Source: Buddleja alternifolia (lineage: Eukaryota; Streptophyta; Magnoliopsida; Lamiales; Scrophulariaceae). Taken from it: DNA of 64,000 bases. This document shows positions 10,459 through 22,093 of this stretch, one piece after another (positions within the stretch are counted from its first letter, which is position 1; each line of letters begins with the position of its first letter). Location: contig CM033393.1 of assembly GCA_019426215.1 (NCBI GenBank), forward strand, positions 3,134,046 through 3,198,045, in the 5' to 3' direction. A program made the position numbers and the translations under genes. The notes under the pieces were generated by a model, which was not told where the DNA came from, made no database searches, and worked only from the letters and a program-made list of their open reading frames with translations.

Positions 10459-11342
10459 ATGACTGATCTTGGTCCTCTTCATTACTTTCTAGGCATTTCT
10501 GTTTCTCACACTCCTTCTGGTCTATTTCTATTTCAAGAGAAATTTGCTCTCGAAATTTTCGATCGCGCCAACATGTCCTTCTGCAATCCTGTTTCCACTC
10601 CTGCTGATTCTCAAACCAAACTCTTTTCATCTTCCTCTAGTCCCTCTTTCTCTGACCCCACTCTCTATCGTAGTCTAGCTGGTGCTCTCCAATATCTCAC
10701 TTTCACTCGTACTGACATCTCTTTCGCTGTTCAGCAGCTATGTCTCTTTATGCATGGTCCTCGTGATTGTCATATGATTTCTCTCAAACGTGTTCTTCGG
10801 TATCTTCATGGTACACTTTCTTATGGTCTTACTTTTACTCCCTCTTCTACCTCTCAGCTCATTTCGTACTCTGATGCTGACTGGGCTGGCTACCCCGACA
10901 CTCGCCGTTCCACATCTGGCTATTGTGTTTTCCTTGGTAATAATCTTATTTCCTGGTCTTCTAAACGTCAACCCGTTGTATCTAGATCTAGTGCTGAAGC
11001 TGAATACCGTGGTGTTGCCAATGTTGTTACTGAAACTGCTTGGCTTCGTAATCTTCTTCTTGAGCTTCATTTTCCTCTTCTAAGGCTTCTATTATTTATT
11101 GTGATAATATTAGTTCTATCTATCTCTCTTCCAATCCTGTGCAACATCAATGTACTAAACATGTTGAATTAAATTTACACTTTGTGCTTGAAAAAGTTAC
11201 CTTAGGTAAGGTTCGTGTTCTTCATGTTCCTTCATCCCATTAGTATGCAGATATTTTCACCAAAGGCTTACATTCGTCGCAGTTCGTTGATTTTCGTTCC
11301 AGTCTCACAGTCCACGAGTCTCCCGTTTCGACTGCAAGGGAG
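10459..11342 (+). pseudogene. copia RT thumb / RNase H
   Basis: Open from MTDLGPLHYFLGISV (RT connection) through YSDADWAGYPDTRRSTSGYC and SSAEAEYRGVA, the copia RNase H signatures, to a frameshift near 11080. The C-terminal tail (YADIFTKGL at about 11239-11265) is out of frame behind a TAG stop. The last codons run to the polypurine stretch (gcaagggag) directly before the 3' LTR. Confidence 0.85.
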
Positions 11343-11475
11343 TGTTAGAGTATCTATTAGTTTAGGTTTCTTATTTATGTCAAGTTATTTATTTCTTTTA
11401 TTATTCTTTTTCTTGTAATCTCTATATAAACCTTTCATTAGTCGAATACAATACTAAGGGGAATTTACCTTAACA
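11343..11475 (+). repeat. 3' LTR of copia element (133 bp)
   Basis: Same length and termini as the 5' LTR, with about seven substitutions. It is followed by the TSD TTTTC at 11476-11480. Confidence 0.93.
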
Positions 11476-11741
11476 TTTTCTTTAAATATGTATAGTTTCT
11501 CTCATAGGTTTAAATATTTACTAAAAGAAAATAAAAGGACTTCTTCAACAATCTTTTAAGTTTACGAACTAGAACTAAAAATTGACCTTAAATAATCTGC
11601 CACGTGTCGTGTTCTACCTGAACTTGGGCTTAGCCCACGTGCGTAGGGTCGAATTTCTCCCTACATCTGATGGAAATCGAGAATATTCAGTTAAGGTAAC
11701 TGTTCGAATTTAGTATTTCAATTTTACTATGTAAAAGTAAA

Positions 11742-12273
11742 GGGCCTAATTGGTTGGCTATCTCTACCCCCAAAAATCAATTTTCACAGTAAAAAACTCC
11801 CAAAAATGTGGTAGGGTGGTGTGTTACCAAATTTTCTTTGAAAAAAAATTCTGTCTACTTTTTAAAAAATAATTCGAAGAAAAAGAGAAAAAGTAGCTTT
11901 AAACTATTCATGATTTGACAGTTTCTCATCGGTTCAAAATGTTTTATCCGGCTTTTCGCAACTCCGAATGAAAAATTAATCACATATTCTAATGCAAAAT
12001 AACACAAGATGCAAAATAAGTTCTATTTTGCCTATTTTTTTATGTTTACATCGATGAATTTGACTAAAATTCGTTCATGAAATATTATATCTAAAACAAA
12101 TTTTTCACAACAAAAAATATATCACATCAACCATAATCATTACATGTTTTTCTCTTAAGAAAACTCACCCAAACACACTTTTAACACCACATTTTTTATT
12201 TCTACAAACAAATTTTCTCACTTTTGGTGTGAAAAAATTTTTTCCGAGATCGATATGCCAACCAATTAAGCCC
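11742..12273. mobile_element. MITE 1 (532 bp), PIF/Harbinger-like
   Basis: Terminal inverted repeats GGGCCTAATTGGTTGGC (left) and GGGCTTAATTGGTTGGC (right, reverse complement), flanked by AAA on both sides. Its absence from the paralogous copies at 37.03 and 61.70 kb shows it is an insertion. No coding capacity. The TIR style suggests a Tourist-like element, although the flank is AAA rather than the usual TWA. Confidence 0.75.
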
Positions 12274-12389
12274 AAAGTGTCCCATTATTTTATTTTTCTA
12301 GAAAGTTTGTCAGTACATAAAGGTTCGATCAATTTTTTCTTTACCATATGTACGTAGTTTATAAGACTAGCTAGGGTTTCAGAATTATA

Positions 12390-12808
12390 GGCTATGTTAG
12401 GTTATGTTTTGGGATGGTATTTTGATGAGAATTATTGGTGAAAAATTTATGGGGACACATACATATTTGATGAGATTGTGTTTGATTTTGTTTTTGGGAG
12501 TTGGTTTTTTGGTGTTTTTTTTTGTGAGATAGTGTTTGGTTTTGTTTCCTGAGGGAACAGAAATTACTGTAGCAGTCAAATCATGAAGATTTTGTCTATT
12601 AATAATTAGTTAATGATTGAACGTTAAGAGAGGAGAGAGGCAAAAGTAGGGGGACAATACCTGTGGTGTAGATTTTTGAGTAAATAATCATTGTGTTTTT
12701 TTTGGACAAAAAATGTTACATATTTTTGGCCCAAAATTGAGTTAACCAAACACAATTGGGCCAAATTTTTTGACCAAATTGAGTTTGGAAACATATCTAA
12801 ACATAGCC
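12390..12808. mobile_element. MITE 2 (419 bp)
   Basis: Inverted termini GGCTATGTTAGGTTATGTTT and GGCTATGTTTAGATATGTTT (right end reverse-complemented), with ATA on both sides as a likely 3-bp target duplication. The paralogous loci lack it at the corresponding point (after 'gctagggtttcataat'). Non-coding; superfamily uncertain, PIF/Harbinger-like by TSD length. Confidence 0.75.
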
Positions 12809-13145
12809 ATAATATTTTGGGTTAATATTTAATTAATTGTCTTGTATTATATTTCTATCAAAATAAAAATAAAAATTGTCTTGTATTATATATATATACG
12901 TATGTATATATACACATGGATATCGTCAGGTCTTTCTTTTCACTCTAGCCTTGTTTGGTTTTCAAGATAGAATTGATAGGATAAAATAGATTTAAGGAAG
13001 ATTGCGCTATTCAGGCTAAAAGTTTATGAATCAATCTTCAGTTTGGCTTCCATGATTGAATTATAAATTCAATCCAGTTCTTTATTTATCCAGCGTTTTG
13101 GTACCAATGATTAGTTCATTAAGGGTGTAAATTACTGCTTTGCCC

Positions 13146-13895
13146 TTTTATATAATTAATGAGTATTCTACTCACACAACCACTCCTACTCAACACAGCT
13201 GCCTCCATTTGGACTAAACAATTTTTCTTCCAACCTCTCAAACCGTGAACCCTAAAACACCAAAGCATTGAAAACCGCGAATAATTTCTTCCTCTCCACT
13301 AATTCGAAGATTAAACCCCACAAAAGGTAAGATTTTATTGTTGAGTTACGGTTTCTTTTTTCTATTAAAGTTGAGGGGAAACAGAATGGCAATAGTAGAA
13401 TGATGCGAAGACAAGATTGGGTTTGAGGGTCTCGTTTTTAGTTTAATTTTTGTTCAATTATGGGTATTTCGAAAATAGATTTGGTTCCGGGAGCTAGTTA
13501 TTTGCTTTTTTTAGTTCGATTATGGGGCTATTTGTTTGTAACACAGATTGGGTTTAGGGAGCTCATTTCAGAGTTTAGTCGGACTTCACCACTGGAGACA
13601 TATGGGGGTTTTCTGCTCGTTGTTAGGGTGGTCATTTCCTGTCAAAGTTTAGAGTGGGTGTTCTATGTTGGATTTTTGTCGATTAGTCTAATCCGATACT
13701 AATTTAATCTATCTAATTGTTCAATTTTTGTTCTTGTTAAAGTTCTTAAGGAGGCTGGTGGATACTATTTGTTCCGGTTTCAGCAAGAAGATTAAAAGGT
13801 AACGTTTCAAATGTTTTTGGATATTACAACTTTCTTTGAATATTTCGTTAAATTTGTGTTTCACTAATATAGAAATAAAACAACGAACTTTGCCC
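13146..13895 (+). repeat. Tandem duplication unit 1 (750 bp)
   Basis: Nearly identical to unit 2 (13896-13907 joined to 15565-16301). Both unit ends lie at the 7-bp word TTTGCCC (13139-13145, 13889-13895, 16295-16301), marking the recombination junctions. The unit holds what looks like untranslated exons of a plus-strand gene: an exon ending before a GT donor near 13327, and a small exon 13741-13797 ending 'attaaaag|gtaac'. The frame at 13460-13702 lies in the presumed intron and is not taken as a gene. Confidence 0.85.
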
Positions 13896-13907
13896 TTTTA
13901 TGTAATT

Positions 13908-15559
13908 TGATAAGAGGCATTTTTTACGTGTTTTTAAGCCCCTTTGCGTTTATGTTTTAGGTACATTTATCGCTTGATTCTTGCCACATGTGCGTTTAAT
14001 TCGTGCATTAAGTGATTTCAGGTCTTAAATGGATACAATCAAAGAACGGGATGAAAAACGACGTATAAAACAAGTTTAGGCCAAATTGCTACGCACCCCT
14101 ATGCCCAAGCGCCTAAAAACCCACGCCCGGGCGCCGTATCTACACCACTTTCCACGTTCGAGCGCTATTTCCGTATGTTTAGAGGCCGAATTGGATGACG
14201 TTCCCTTCTACAATGTTGTAGAACTATGTGTTAGCTTCAAATGAGGACTTGAATCATCCAAATCGGAGTTTCTTGGAGAACGTTATGAATGAAATACGAT
14301 TGCTGCGCAGGACACATTGCATTTAATTTCAGCATTCTGATAACGGCGCCCAAGCGCCGTAATGCCACGCCTAGGCGTGTCCACACCCGAATTTTGATTC
14401 TTTTCAGCCAAAAGATCATCATTTGATGGGGGAATGGAACATTTAAAGCCAAGAGGTCATCACATGTATGGGAGGGATGTCATAAGTATGTTTCTTAGTA
14501 GATCTACTTTATGGAATTTTATACTACTCACTTTAAGAGTAGTGGAGGACACACTAGGGGAGACACACACTAGGAGCTCAGATTTTGTGGTCTTCTTAAG
14601 GCATTTTTCTTCACACTTGACCGATGACATCTTGGAGGAGGGGAGAGAGGGAGGCATTTTGGCCATCACTTTTCACTCATCATCATTCTTCATCAATTTT
14701 GGAGGGGAACAAAGAGAAAGGAGTTAAGGATTGAAGTTCAAAAGCAAGGATCCATCATCAATCAATTGAGGGAGTTTTTAATTATTTGCATTTACATGTT
14801 TATTTCCATGAGTATGTATATGTTTGTATTAGATTTTCTTAAGGCCTTGATGAGTGGCTAATATTGTAGAACTAAGGCCATGTGAAAGCCAATTTATGAA
14901 TCAATATATGTGAAGTGAATTTTCGTATTAATTCTCATATTGCTTTGGGTGTTGATTTTGAGCTTTTATTACAATCATGTGCTTGATCACCATATGCTTG
15001 CTATCTTGCCTAGTCTAGTCATTCGAGAGAAGATAGGTTAGGGTTCAAATGAATCAACACATCATCCGAAACTAATGTGGAATTGCTCCTAGAAATAGGT
15101 AAAGATTTCCGGGTGCGGTTAGCCGGATTTATCCGGGGAAACTTTAGAACGTTAATGCGTGGTTATTGATTAGATTCTCGGATAGACATATTTAGAGAAC
15201 CATCAATTAATCATAGGATTATTATGTGCCGAGACATCGGGTAATAATTATCTAAAGAATTTCCACCAAAGCAATAGGAGTCTAATAATTCGAAGAGTAG
15301 CTCATCTATATTGACGAGTAGATTCGGTTGTAGCATGTGCCTTAGTCATCTTATCATACGTGAGATTTAATCTATAGTTCGTTTCTTTTTGGTTCGTCAC
15401 TTGCTTACTCCTTTTATTGCAATCTACTTTTGTCCATTTTCATTAATCATAAACTAAAATTCAAGTTTCCGTGGTTCGACAACCCGGACTTTTTGTCCAC
15501 TTATTACTACATACGTCTAGTGCACTTGCTATCATAGCACGTTAGCTTTTAGCGTGTCA
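13908..15559. mobile_element. Solo LTR of a Ty3/gypsy element (1652 bp)
   Basis: Starts TGATAAGAGG and ends GCGTGTCA, flanked by the perfect 5-bp duplication TAATT (13903-13907 and 15560-15564). No internal retroelement sequence is present, so it is a solo LTR left by LTR-LTR recombination. It resembles the LTR fragment at 1894-2510. It sits exactly at the joint between the two tandem duplication units. Overlapping frames at 14237-14727 have no retroelement motif. Confidence 0.88.
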
Positions 15560-15564
15560 TAATT

Positions 15565-16301
15565 AATGAGTATTCTACTCACACAACCACTCCCACTCAA
15601 CACAGCTGCCTCCATTTGGACTAAACAATTTTTCTTCCAACCTCTCAAACTGTGAACCTTAAAACACCAAAGCATTGGAAACCTCGAATAATTTCTTCCT
15701 CTCCACTAATTCGAAGATCAAACTCCACGAAAGGTAAGCTTTTATTATTGAGTTACGGTTTCTTTTTTCTGTTAAAGTTGAGGGGAAACAAAATGGCAAT
15801 AGTAGAATGATGCGAAGACAAGATTGGGTTTGAGGGTCTCGTTCTTAGTTTAATTTTTGTTCAATTATGGGTATTCCGAAAATAGATTTGGTTCCGGGAG
15901 CTAGTTATTTGCATTTTTTAGTTCGATTATGGGGCTATTTGTTTGTAACACAGATTGGGTTTAGGGAGCTCATTTCAGAGTTTAGTCGGGCTTCACCACT
16001 AGAGACATATGGGGGTTTTTTGCTCGTTGTTAGGGTGGTCATTTCCTGTCAAAGTTTAGAGTGGGTGTTCTATGTTTGATTTTTGTCGATTAGTCTAACC
16101 CGATACTAATTTAATCTATCTAATTGTTCAATTTTTGTTCTTGTTAAAGTTCTTAAGGAGGCTGGTGGATACTATCTGTTCCGGTTTCAGCAAGAAGATT
16201 AAAAGGTAATATTTCAATTGTTTTTTATATTGCAGCTTTCTTTGAATATTTCGTTAAATTTGTGTTTCACTAATATAGAAATAAAACAACGAACTTTGCC
16301 C
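15565..16301 (+). repeat. Tandem duplication unit 2 (remainder)
   Basis: Second copy of the 13146-13895 unit, differing by scattered substitutions and small indels. It carries the same presumed untranslated exons (splice donor near 15732, small exon near 16149-16205). Beyond TTTGCCC at 16295-16301 the sequence continues into single-copy DNA. This is probably the original downstream context of the plus-strand gene. Confidence 0.85.
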
Positions 16302-17344
16302 GAAAGATTGCATAGTGTCCCCATCTTAATCATTCAACCTCATAAAAACAATATAAGCCAAAAAAAACTTTTTTGAAAGTGGTTCCCATTCATTACTGAT
16401 TATAGACATTAATTAACTTGATTTTTGACAAAAGCTTAATTAGGAGAATAACTTAAATACGCTTGTGCACGACTTGTCTGAGAAATCTTAACATTACAAT
16501 CACATTTTTGACACTGACATATATTAGGTCTTCCACAAAACAAACAAGTTTCTAACTTTTTCTTTCTTAAGCTTAACAAGAAAGTGTCATCGGAATTTTG
16601 AGCTAGTGTTCTTTCAGCATTTCATTGTGTCATGCAGAATTATATTGATTTTGATCATTTTGACAGCATAACTCATAAAATTTTCACTTTTAAAGATTAT
16701 GCAGTAGATATGGCTAAAGATAGATAAATGACTTGAGCAGTTATATTGAAAATTTATTAACCACAAAAAAATGCTCTTTTGGAAATTGTCCCATAAATAA
16801 CTGTTTTGTGGACATTACTTAACTTTGCTATTTGACAAAGGCTTACTCAGAGAAAAGAATAAAATCTAGTTGTGAAATTAGCCGTTTGTTTCTAAATAAA
16901 TGGTCCCTGTAACAGATAACACAATTGTAAATATGTTAAAATTGGTATATAAAGATAAAGGGTTTGAAATGAAATTTTCAGATTAATAACACATTATTTC
17001 AACTATGTATGAGCAATTTTTTATGCGCATTTTTCTATGTGGATCTAAAGCCATATTTGGTTATATACATGAACAAAATTACTGAAATATTATTTGAAAA
17101 TATGTCACAGTTAAAATATCACTAAATTATTCATAGTTAATAGATCTAAAACCATGTTTTGTTATATACATGAACAAAATTACTGAAATCTCAGTTAATA
17201 ATATATCACAATTACAGTTATCACAAAATTATGCATGGTTAATCGATCTAAAACCATGTTTTGATAAAGCCTTGTATTCAATGCAGATCTACAACCATGT
17301 TTAATTAATAATATAAAACAATTTTTTTTTATTCTTTTTTATAG
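16302..17344 (+). other. AT-rich intron-like stretch
   Basis: No coding signal. It contains a short internal duplication: 'taaaaccatgttt' with 'tatacatgaacaaaattactgaaat' recurs near 17050-17110, 17150-17190 and 17245. It ends in a T-rich tract and 'tatag' just before the GRF-like exon, so it is probably intron of the plus-strand gene. Confidence 0.4.
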
Positions 17345-17725
17345 TGGTGGTCGAGGTGAAGTCCGCAGTAGGGGTATCATATACTACACTTCTCGATATA
17401 TCGATAATCAACCGGTATAACCTAGGTTTTGGCCCTGTAGTTTTCATTTGTATGTGCTGTCAGCAATGACCCGTGGTAACACTTGAAGGCAATTCATATC
17501 GTGTCCAATTCGAGGGGTAAGATTATTTTATTTGTATATGAATTTTTATGTGTTGCTGTATTTATATGTATCTAAACCCTAAGAAACGGATGACAGGAAA
17601 GTAGCTGCAAGTTCTTCACTTGGCTTGATGAAAAGACACCTACCCCCCGAAACTTTGCAAATTATGAATGATTTAAAGAATCAAGTTGGTAAATATGAAG
17701 TGACATTGGAATCCTACAAGAAGAG
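17345..17725 (+). pseudogene. GRF-type zinc finger gene relic (two exons)
   Basis: Exon 17345-17516 reads, with two stops, ...CSFHLYVLSAMTRGNT*RQFISCPIRG and ends at GGG|GTAAGA. Exon 17597-17725 begins after ACAG and reads ESSCKFFTWLDEKTP. Joined in phase 0 the order C, GN-(G)RxF, SCP, CKFFTWLDE matches the GRF zinc finger seen in small plant proteins. The second exon shifts by one base in the C6 run near 17643-17648 and then continues as a charged helix (IMNDLKNQVGKYEVTLE), like the coiled region behind GRF domains. Donor GTATAA follows. A pseudogene, either captured by or ancestral to the surrounding transposon. Confidence 0.6.
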
Positions 17726-19337
17726 GTATAAATGTAAGCATTCAGTTTGGTTGTTGTTTCTCGGACTTGTACAATATGTGTTATATTTGGAAGCTTTAAT
17801 GCCTTTCTCATAAGCAAAATATCAAATAGTAGGTTGTCATCTTTATTATGTTATGTTTCTTAGTTACCTTGAGGGGTTAATGTAAAATGTAATATGGACT
17901 TTAATGTTCTTAGTTTTCTGGGATTATAATATTGTTTATTGTTTTAAAAACCGTATGGTGCAAAGAGTTGGTTGTGTGTCCAAGTATACCCCTCATTGCA
18001 AAACATTTTCAATCACAAATATGTAACATATCTTTACATCACTATATCAGATATTTGATCAACGAATCAAAAAAAATTCAATTGAACAAAGTCCTAACTA
18101 GGATGCATTCGATGTACAACCACTGCTGGAGATTTCGTACAACTCATACAAATATTAGAATACCTATTTTCATTAAAATATTGATTGCAACTCTACTACA
18201 TTCCTGCTAAGCTTATTTGCATTTAAGTATTAATTAATTTCTCCTACATTCTTTCTAAAGCATATTTGTTTTCATATAAAAATTTAAATTTCATTCCTAC
18301 TAAGTTTCTTTGCATTGAAATATTTATTACAACTTTCTTGCTAAGAGCAGTAAATAGTTAAATGGTCTAAACTTCACACATGCAATTATTCTGTACATAT
18401 TTCATTGCAATTTTAGTTTTCTAACTTCCTAATCGTATTGAGATTTTTCCCCCCGTATATTGATGCATATGTGTGGCAGTAAAATGAGTTGCATTATCTT
18501 CTATTGACTTATCATAGTGTTCTGTTCTGTTGACATTGATTTTGCAGATTATTTACATAGTATAAGTCCTTTGCATTTATGCAACTTAGAGGCACAGTAG
18601 AAAATGGAAATATCTTCGCATCGTTTAGGTTTCACAACTATAAGCTTGATTTCATACAAAACACATTGAACTTTTAGTTATCTGTTAATACAGATTAATT
18701 GATTGATTCACATGCATAGTACGTTTTAAATTAAAAATCTGTTGTGACCAAATTTGTTGTTGAGCAATTTTGTTTGCTGGATGAATTTATGGAGATGATA
18801 CCTACCACCAAAGTGTACTTTTTGGTGGTTGATACTACTTCACTGCATTAATTAATGCACTTAAGTTCCTGTACAAAATTCAGCAATTATTGTGCATGTG
18901 ATATGTGACTTTTTGTCACTTCTAATACAGAGTGATGACTTAAATGCTCCTTAATTCAAGGAAGCTGAATCCAATATATTCAAGCATTTATTGGAACTTT
19001 TTGTTCTTTTCATTCATTTACTGAATTAAATGCGGTTTTTTAGTGTGAAGATTTTATGTGATTAATGTAGGACTAAATCATTATTATTTCTTCAAATGTT
19101 ACATTAAGCCCTTAAAACAACTAATCACAACTAGAAGAAAATAGTCTCCAATGCCACCACAACCTGATTCTCAATAAATGCTAGAAGATTTTCCTTGAGC
19201 CCTTAAAACTTAACTTGTTGAAGGATGATTGCCACAAATTATTAATGCTCAATGCTCTGAATTCTTTCTACAAATAGGCCTTTGTTCAGTTGAGGTGAAT
19301 TCAACTTCATACTTTGTTTCCTCTTCTCATCATTAAG
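17726..19337 (+). other. Non-coding AT-rich stretch
   Basis: No motif-bearing frame. The frame at 17932-18210 has no recognisable domain. It separates the GRF relic from the SANT-like gene and may contain the latter's promoter, but no clear TATA box or repeat was identified. Confidence 0.35.
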
Positions 19338-20204
19338 AATGCCTCCAAGAGTTTTGTTTAGACAGGTAGATTTTCTCTATGATGAGAAATGGACTGCAGA
19401 AGTTGATAAGCTATTCATTGAGCAACTTCATGCTGAAGAGATTCGTGGTCACTTTCGTGTTGGAGCAAATAACTCATTGACTATTGAGCAGCTCTAATGG
19501 ATCATTAATAACCAACTGAACAAAGACTTCACCTTTGAGGAGTTCCGTCAGAAGGTGAGAAAACTACAAAAACGTTATCGAGTGTTCGATTGGCTCGTCG
19601 ACCTGACTGGAGTTTCATACAATCCATACACAAATATCATCACTGGAGCACCTTTCGTCTGGGATCACATATGTAAGGTTATATATAAGATAAACATTTA
19701 AATAGCTATTGGCCCCCCTTTTGAATGATTTTCTTGAGTTTAATATGTGCTCATATATCATTTACAAGTATTTAACTTGATCGTTCCTTGCAGGAACAAC
19801 CATTTGTATATGCGTCTATGACATATGGGGATCCCAATTGGAGGGAGTTGCAGGTGATTTTTGATGATGATGGACTTGATGATGTTCAAAACTATTACAT
19901 TAATATATCATCTGACAACGAAGAGCAAGAAGAGCCACCTGTCCATGCACCCATTCAGCCAATGGTTGAAGAAACTGTGATAAATATCTCAACTGAATCA
20001 GACAACAACAACAACTTTTGGAGGGAAATGGCGCCCTATGTTTCTGACAGTGCTTCAGATGGATATGCTGAGTTCAAAGAGGCTCTAATTCACTTCCCAA
20101 CTCCAACATATGATGCCCCAGCATCCACGATGTACTATAACAATGGTGAAGATTCCATTGCTCCAAGCTCCTCTGCATCAAACTCTCCCGAAAACTTTGA
20201 TTGA
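19338..20204 (+). pseudogene. MYB/SANT-like DNA-binding domain gene (plus strand)
   Basis: Exon 19338-19677 encodes MPPRVLFRQVDFLYDEKWTA, then a helix-rich region with W residues (FEEFRQKVRKLQKRYRVFDW, GAPFVWDHICK), the pattern of plant Myb_DNA-bind_3/SANT-like proteins. A TAA stop interrupts it at about 19496. Intron 19678-19793 has GT...CAG borders. Exon 19794-20204 continues EQPFVYASMTYGDPNWRELQ, then an acidic, Ser/Asn-rich tail to a stop at 20202-20204. Apart from the one stop the gene is intact, so its decay is recent or read through. Its orientation is opposite to the transposase and ORF1. Confidence 0.7.
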
Positions 20205-20930
20205 ATAAAAATATTTGGCTAAGGATCACAAGGTTGACTGATATGATGAATATTTAGTTCAAGTTTATGTGATTTTATGATGCATATTATAGTAAGAAAT
20301 TATTTAGGCTTTAACATTATCATATCGTATTTGGTAGTAGTTTAGTGGTTGTGTTTTGAATCCCTTCTTAATGATTTTCATCGATATTAGTTTAGGAAGG
20401 TGGATATGTACTTGAATGATCGTATTTTGGCTTCTCATGTGAAATGAAAGATAATTTTGCGGCTTTAATTATGATTATATCTGCAATTTGATCCAAAGAG
20501 CATGGGTCATGTAATTATATTTAGCTAATGTAATTGAGCAAACAGTCACATAGGCAGTCTGGAGATACTATGAATGAGCAACTGACATCACTTTTCCTAC
20601 TGAAGATACAAACTCATCTACATCGACCTTGAGATAAGAACTTTGTCTTAGCCACGACCGATACATCAAAACACGTTCGATACCACTGGATTAAAAAGAA
20701 CTCATAATATTTGAAATGAAATTATTTGGTAATTACTTATTATTATTGAAATAATATTTATATAATGTGTTATGACTAATATAAGTAAGACATGGATAAT
20801 AAAAGCATTATTACTAATATATAAACATATACGAAATTTTGTACTTAAATATAATTATGAATATAAATATATAAACATAATAATAGTAAAAGATCATGAG
20901 CTGGCTCACAAGCTTATGAATACTCATTTG
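20205..20930. other. No gene seen; AT-rich 3' flank
   Basis: 3' flank of the SANT-like gene, with AT-rich low-complexity sequence near 20690-20900. The small frame at 20772-20972 consists of AT-rich codons and is not considered real. Confidence 0.35.
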
Positions 20931-20937
20931 CAAGTAG

Positions 20938-21085
20938 GACTGTCAATAAGCTCAAGCCGGCTCGAAGCTTGAAAGCTCGACTTGAATATTTTTAAGCTTG
21001 AGCCGAAGGTTAAGGCTTGAATTCATATTCAAGTCATACAATCAATTATTTAGGCTAGGCTTGAATTGAGAAACACCAAAAGGCT
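20938..21085. mobile_element. AGCTTGAGCC-rich hAT-like repeat fragment
   Basis: Contains clustered, partly palindromic words such as 'aagctcaagccggctcgaagc' parts, 'gcttgaaagctcgacttg' and 'aagcttgagccgaagg'. This is typical of the subterminal regions of plant hAT-like non-autonomous elements with a gagctcgag theme. No clean termini or TSD could be set. A similar theme occurs at 54990-55450. Confidence 0.4.
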
Positions 21086-21481
21086 TTAATGTCCTCAATC
21101 CTCCTCCAGCAGAAAGCAAAAGTGAGCTGGATATCGAATTAACCAAATCTGCTCACAAGAATCAATAATAACCCCTTTCTTGCAAGTCCATCCACACAAA
21201 CATTACCATCCCTAATAATCAATCATTGATATGTTGAAAATCGTTCATTCCAAATGATAAGTTCCTAAAAACTGTTACCAAACAAAACATATATAAATTC
21301 GCATCGCAGAAATTCTCGCAACCTAATAGCAAACTACTAGACATCAACATTCAAAACTACCATTATAATCCATTGTTATCCATAGTAAGTAATCGGATTA
21401 CCAAAAGTATAATGTTTGGAATAGAAACCCCAACATTTAAGAACAAAACACATTAAACCAGTTTTGAAATAACATAAACAT

Positions 21482-22051
21482 TCAGTATCGACGCTCCATA
21501 ATCATCTTGACCATCGTAGCCTTTGAACCATCGGGAAGACTAAAGAAAAGGTCAATATGCTTGATATCGCTCACAAAACACTTTGATACCGAAATCTTAT
21601 CTTCTTCACCAAGATTGTTCATGTTACCAAGTGCCTCAAACACAACTTTCCTAGCATTGGATTCATCATGCTCAAACCCAATTCTTTTGGCAATCTCACC
21701 CAAATGAGAATCAGTTTTGTCACAAAAGGCCTTCATCAATTCAACGAAAGCATCATCACTGTCATATGTGCTTTTCCTTTTCCTTGAAGAGTTTTTTATC
21801 CACTTGCACTGCTGCCACCTCAGCAAAGGGACGTAGGCGATGTCTCAGTGTATTCATTGTGGAATGCTGGAAGATGCTCACCCACAACCTCATTTTCTTT
21901 TTCATTGTTTTGTTGTAGCAAGTCTTGTACCACATCCGGGAAGGCTTGTGCATGTTCTCCCGTTGCCCTATCCTTACCAAAAATTTCACACCAATGTTTG
22001 TAATGAGGCCACGACTTGTTACGAATTGTCCGAGCTTGTTTGTTATTCTGG

Positions 22052-22093
<42 letters not shown>

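Larger units (their letters stand above)
6542..11475 (+). mobile_element. Ty1-copia LTR retrotransposon (decayed, complete ends)
   Basis: 4.93-kb element with 133-bp LTRs (6542-6674 and 11343-11475), both TGTTAGAG...CTTAACA, flanked by a perfect 5-bp target duplication TTTTC. The primer-binding site TGGTATCAGCC directly follows the left LTR. Order gag, protease, integrase, RT, RNase H marks Ty1-copia. LTRs differ at roughly seven sites (about 5%), so insertion is not recent. Many stops and frameshifts make it non-autonomous. Coding bases are unusually rich in C and T compared with the surroundings. Confidence 0.93.
11593..12947 (+). pseudogene. Diverged third copy of the 36.9/61.6-kb gene 5' region, interrupted
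   Basis: 11688-11741 matches 36961-37030 (exon end 'gatggaaatc.agaatattc' plus the following intron start). After the MITE at 11742-12273 the match resumes (cccattatttt...ctagggtttca, 12279-12386, matching 37032-37142). After a second MITE (12390-12808) the sequence again resembles 37160-37260 up to 'tcttttcact'. No downstream exons are present. It is therefore a remnant of the locus seen at 36.4-38.4 kb, lying just before the large Harbinger-like element. Confidence 0.55.

Noticed and set aside
13460..13702. 80-codon frame starting MGISKIDLVPG, repeated at 15867-16079
   Set aside because: It lies between a GT donor and an AG acceptor in the duplicated untranslated-exon region, and the second copy is shortened by a stop. 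Best explained as intron sequence.
14237..14727. Overlapping frames on both strands inside the solo LTR
   Set aside because: LTRs of this type are non-coding; no domain seen.
17932..18210. 92-codon frame between the GRF and SANT relics
   Set aside because: Lacks any motif; amino acid content matches AT-rich random sequence.
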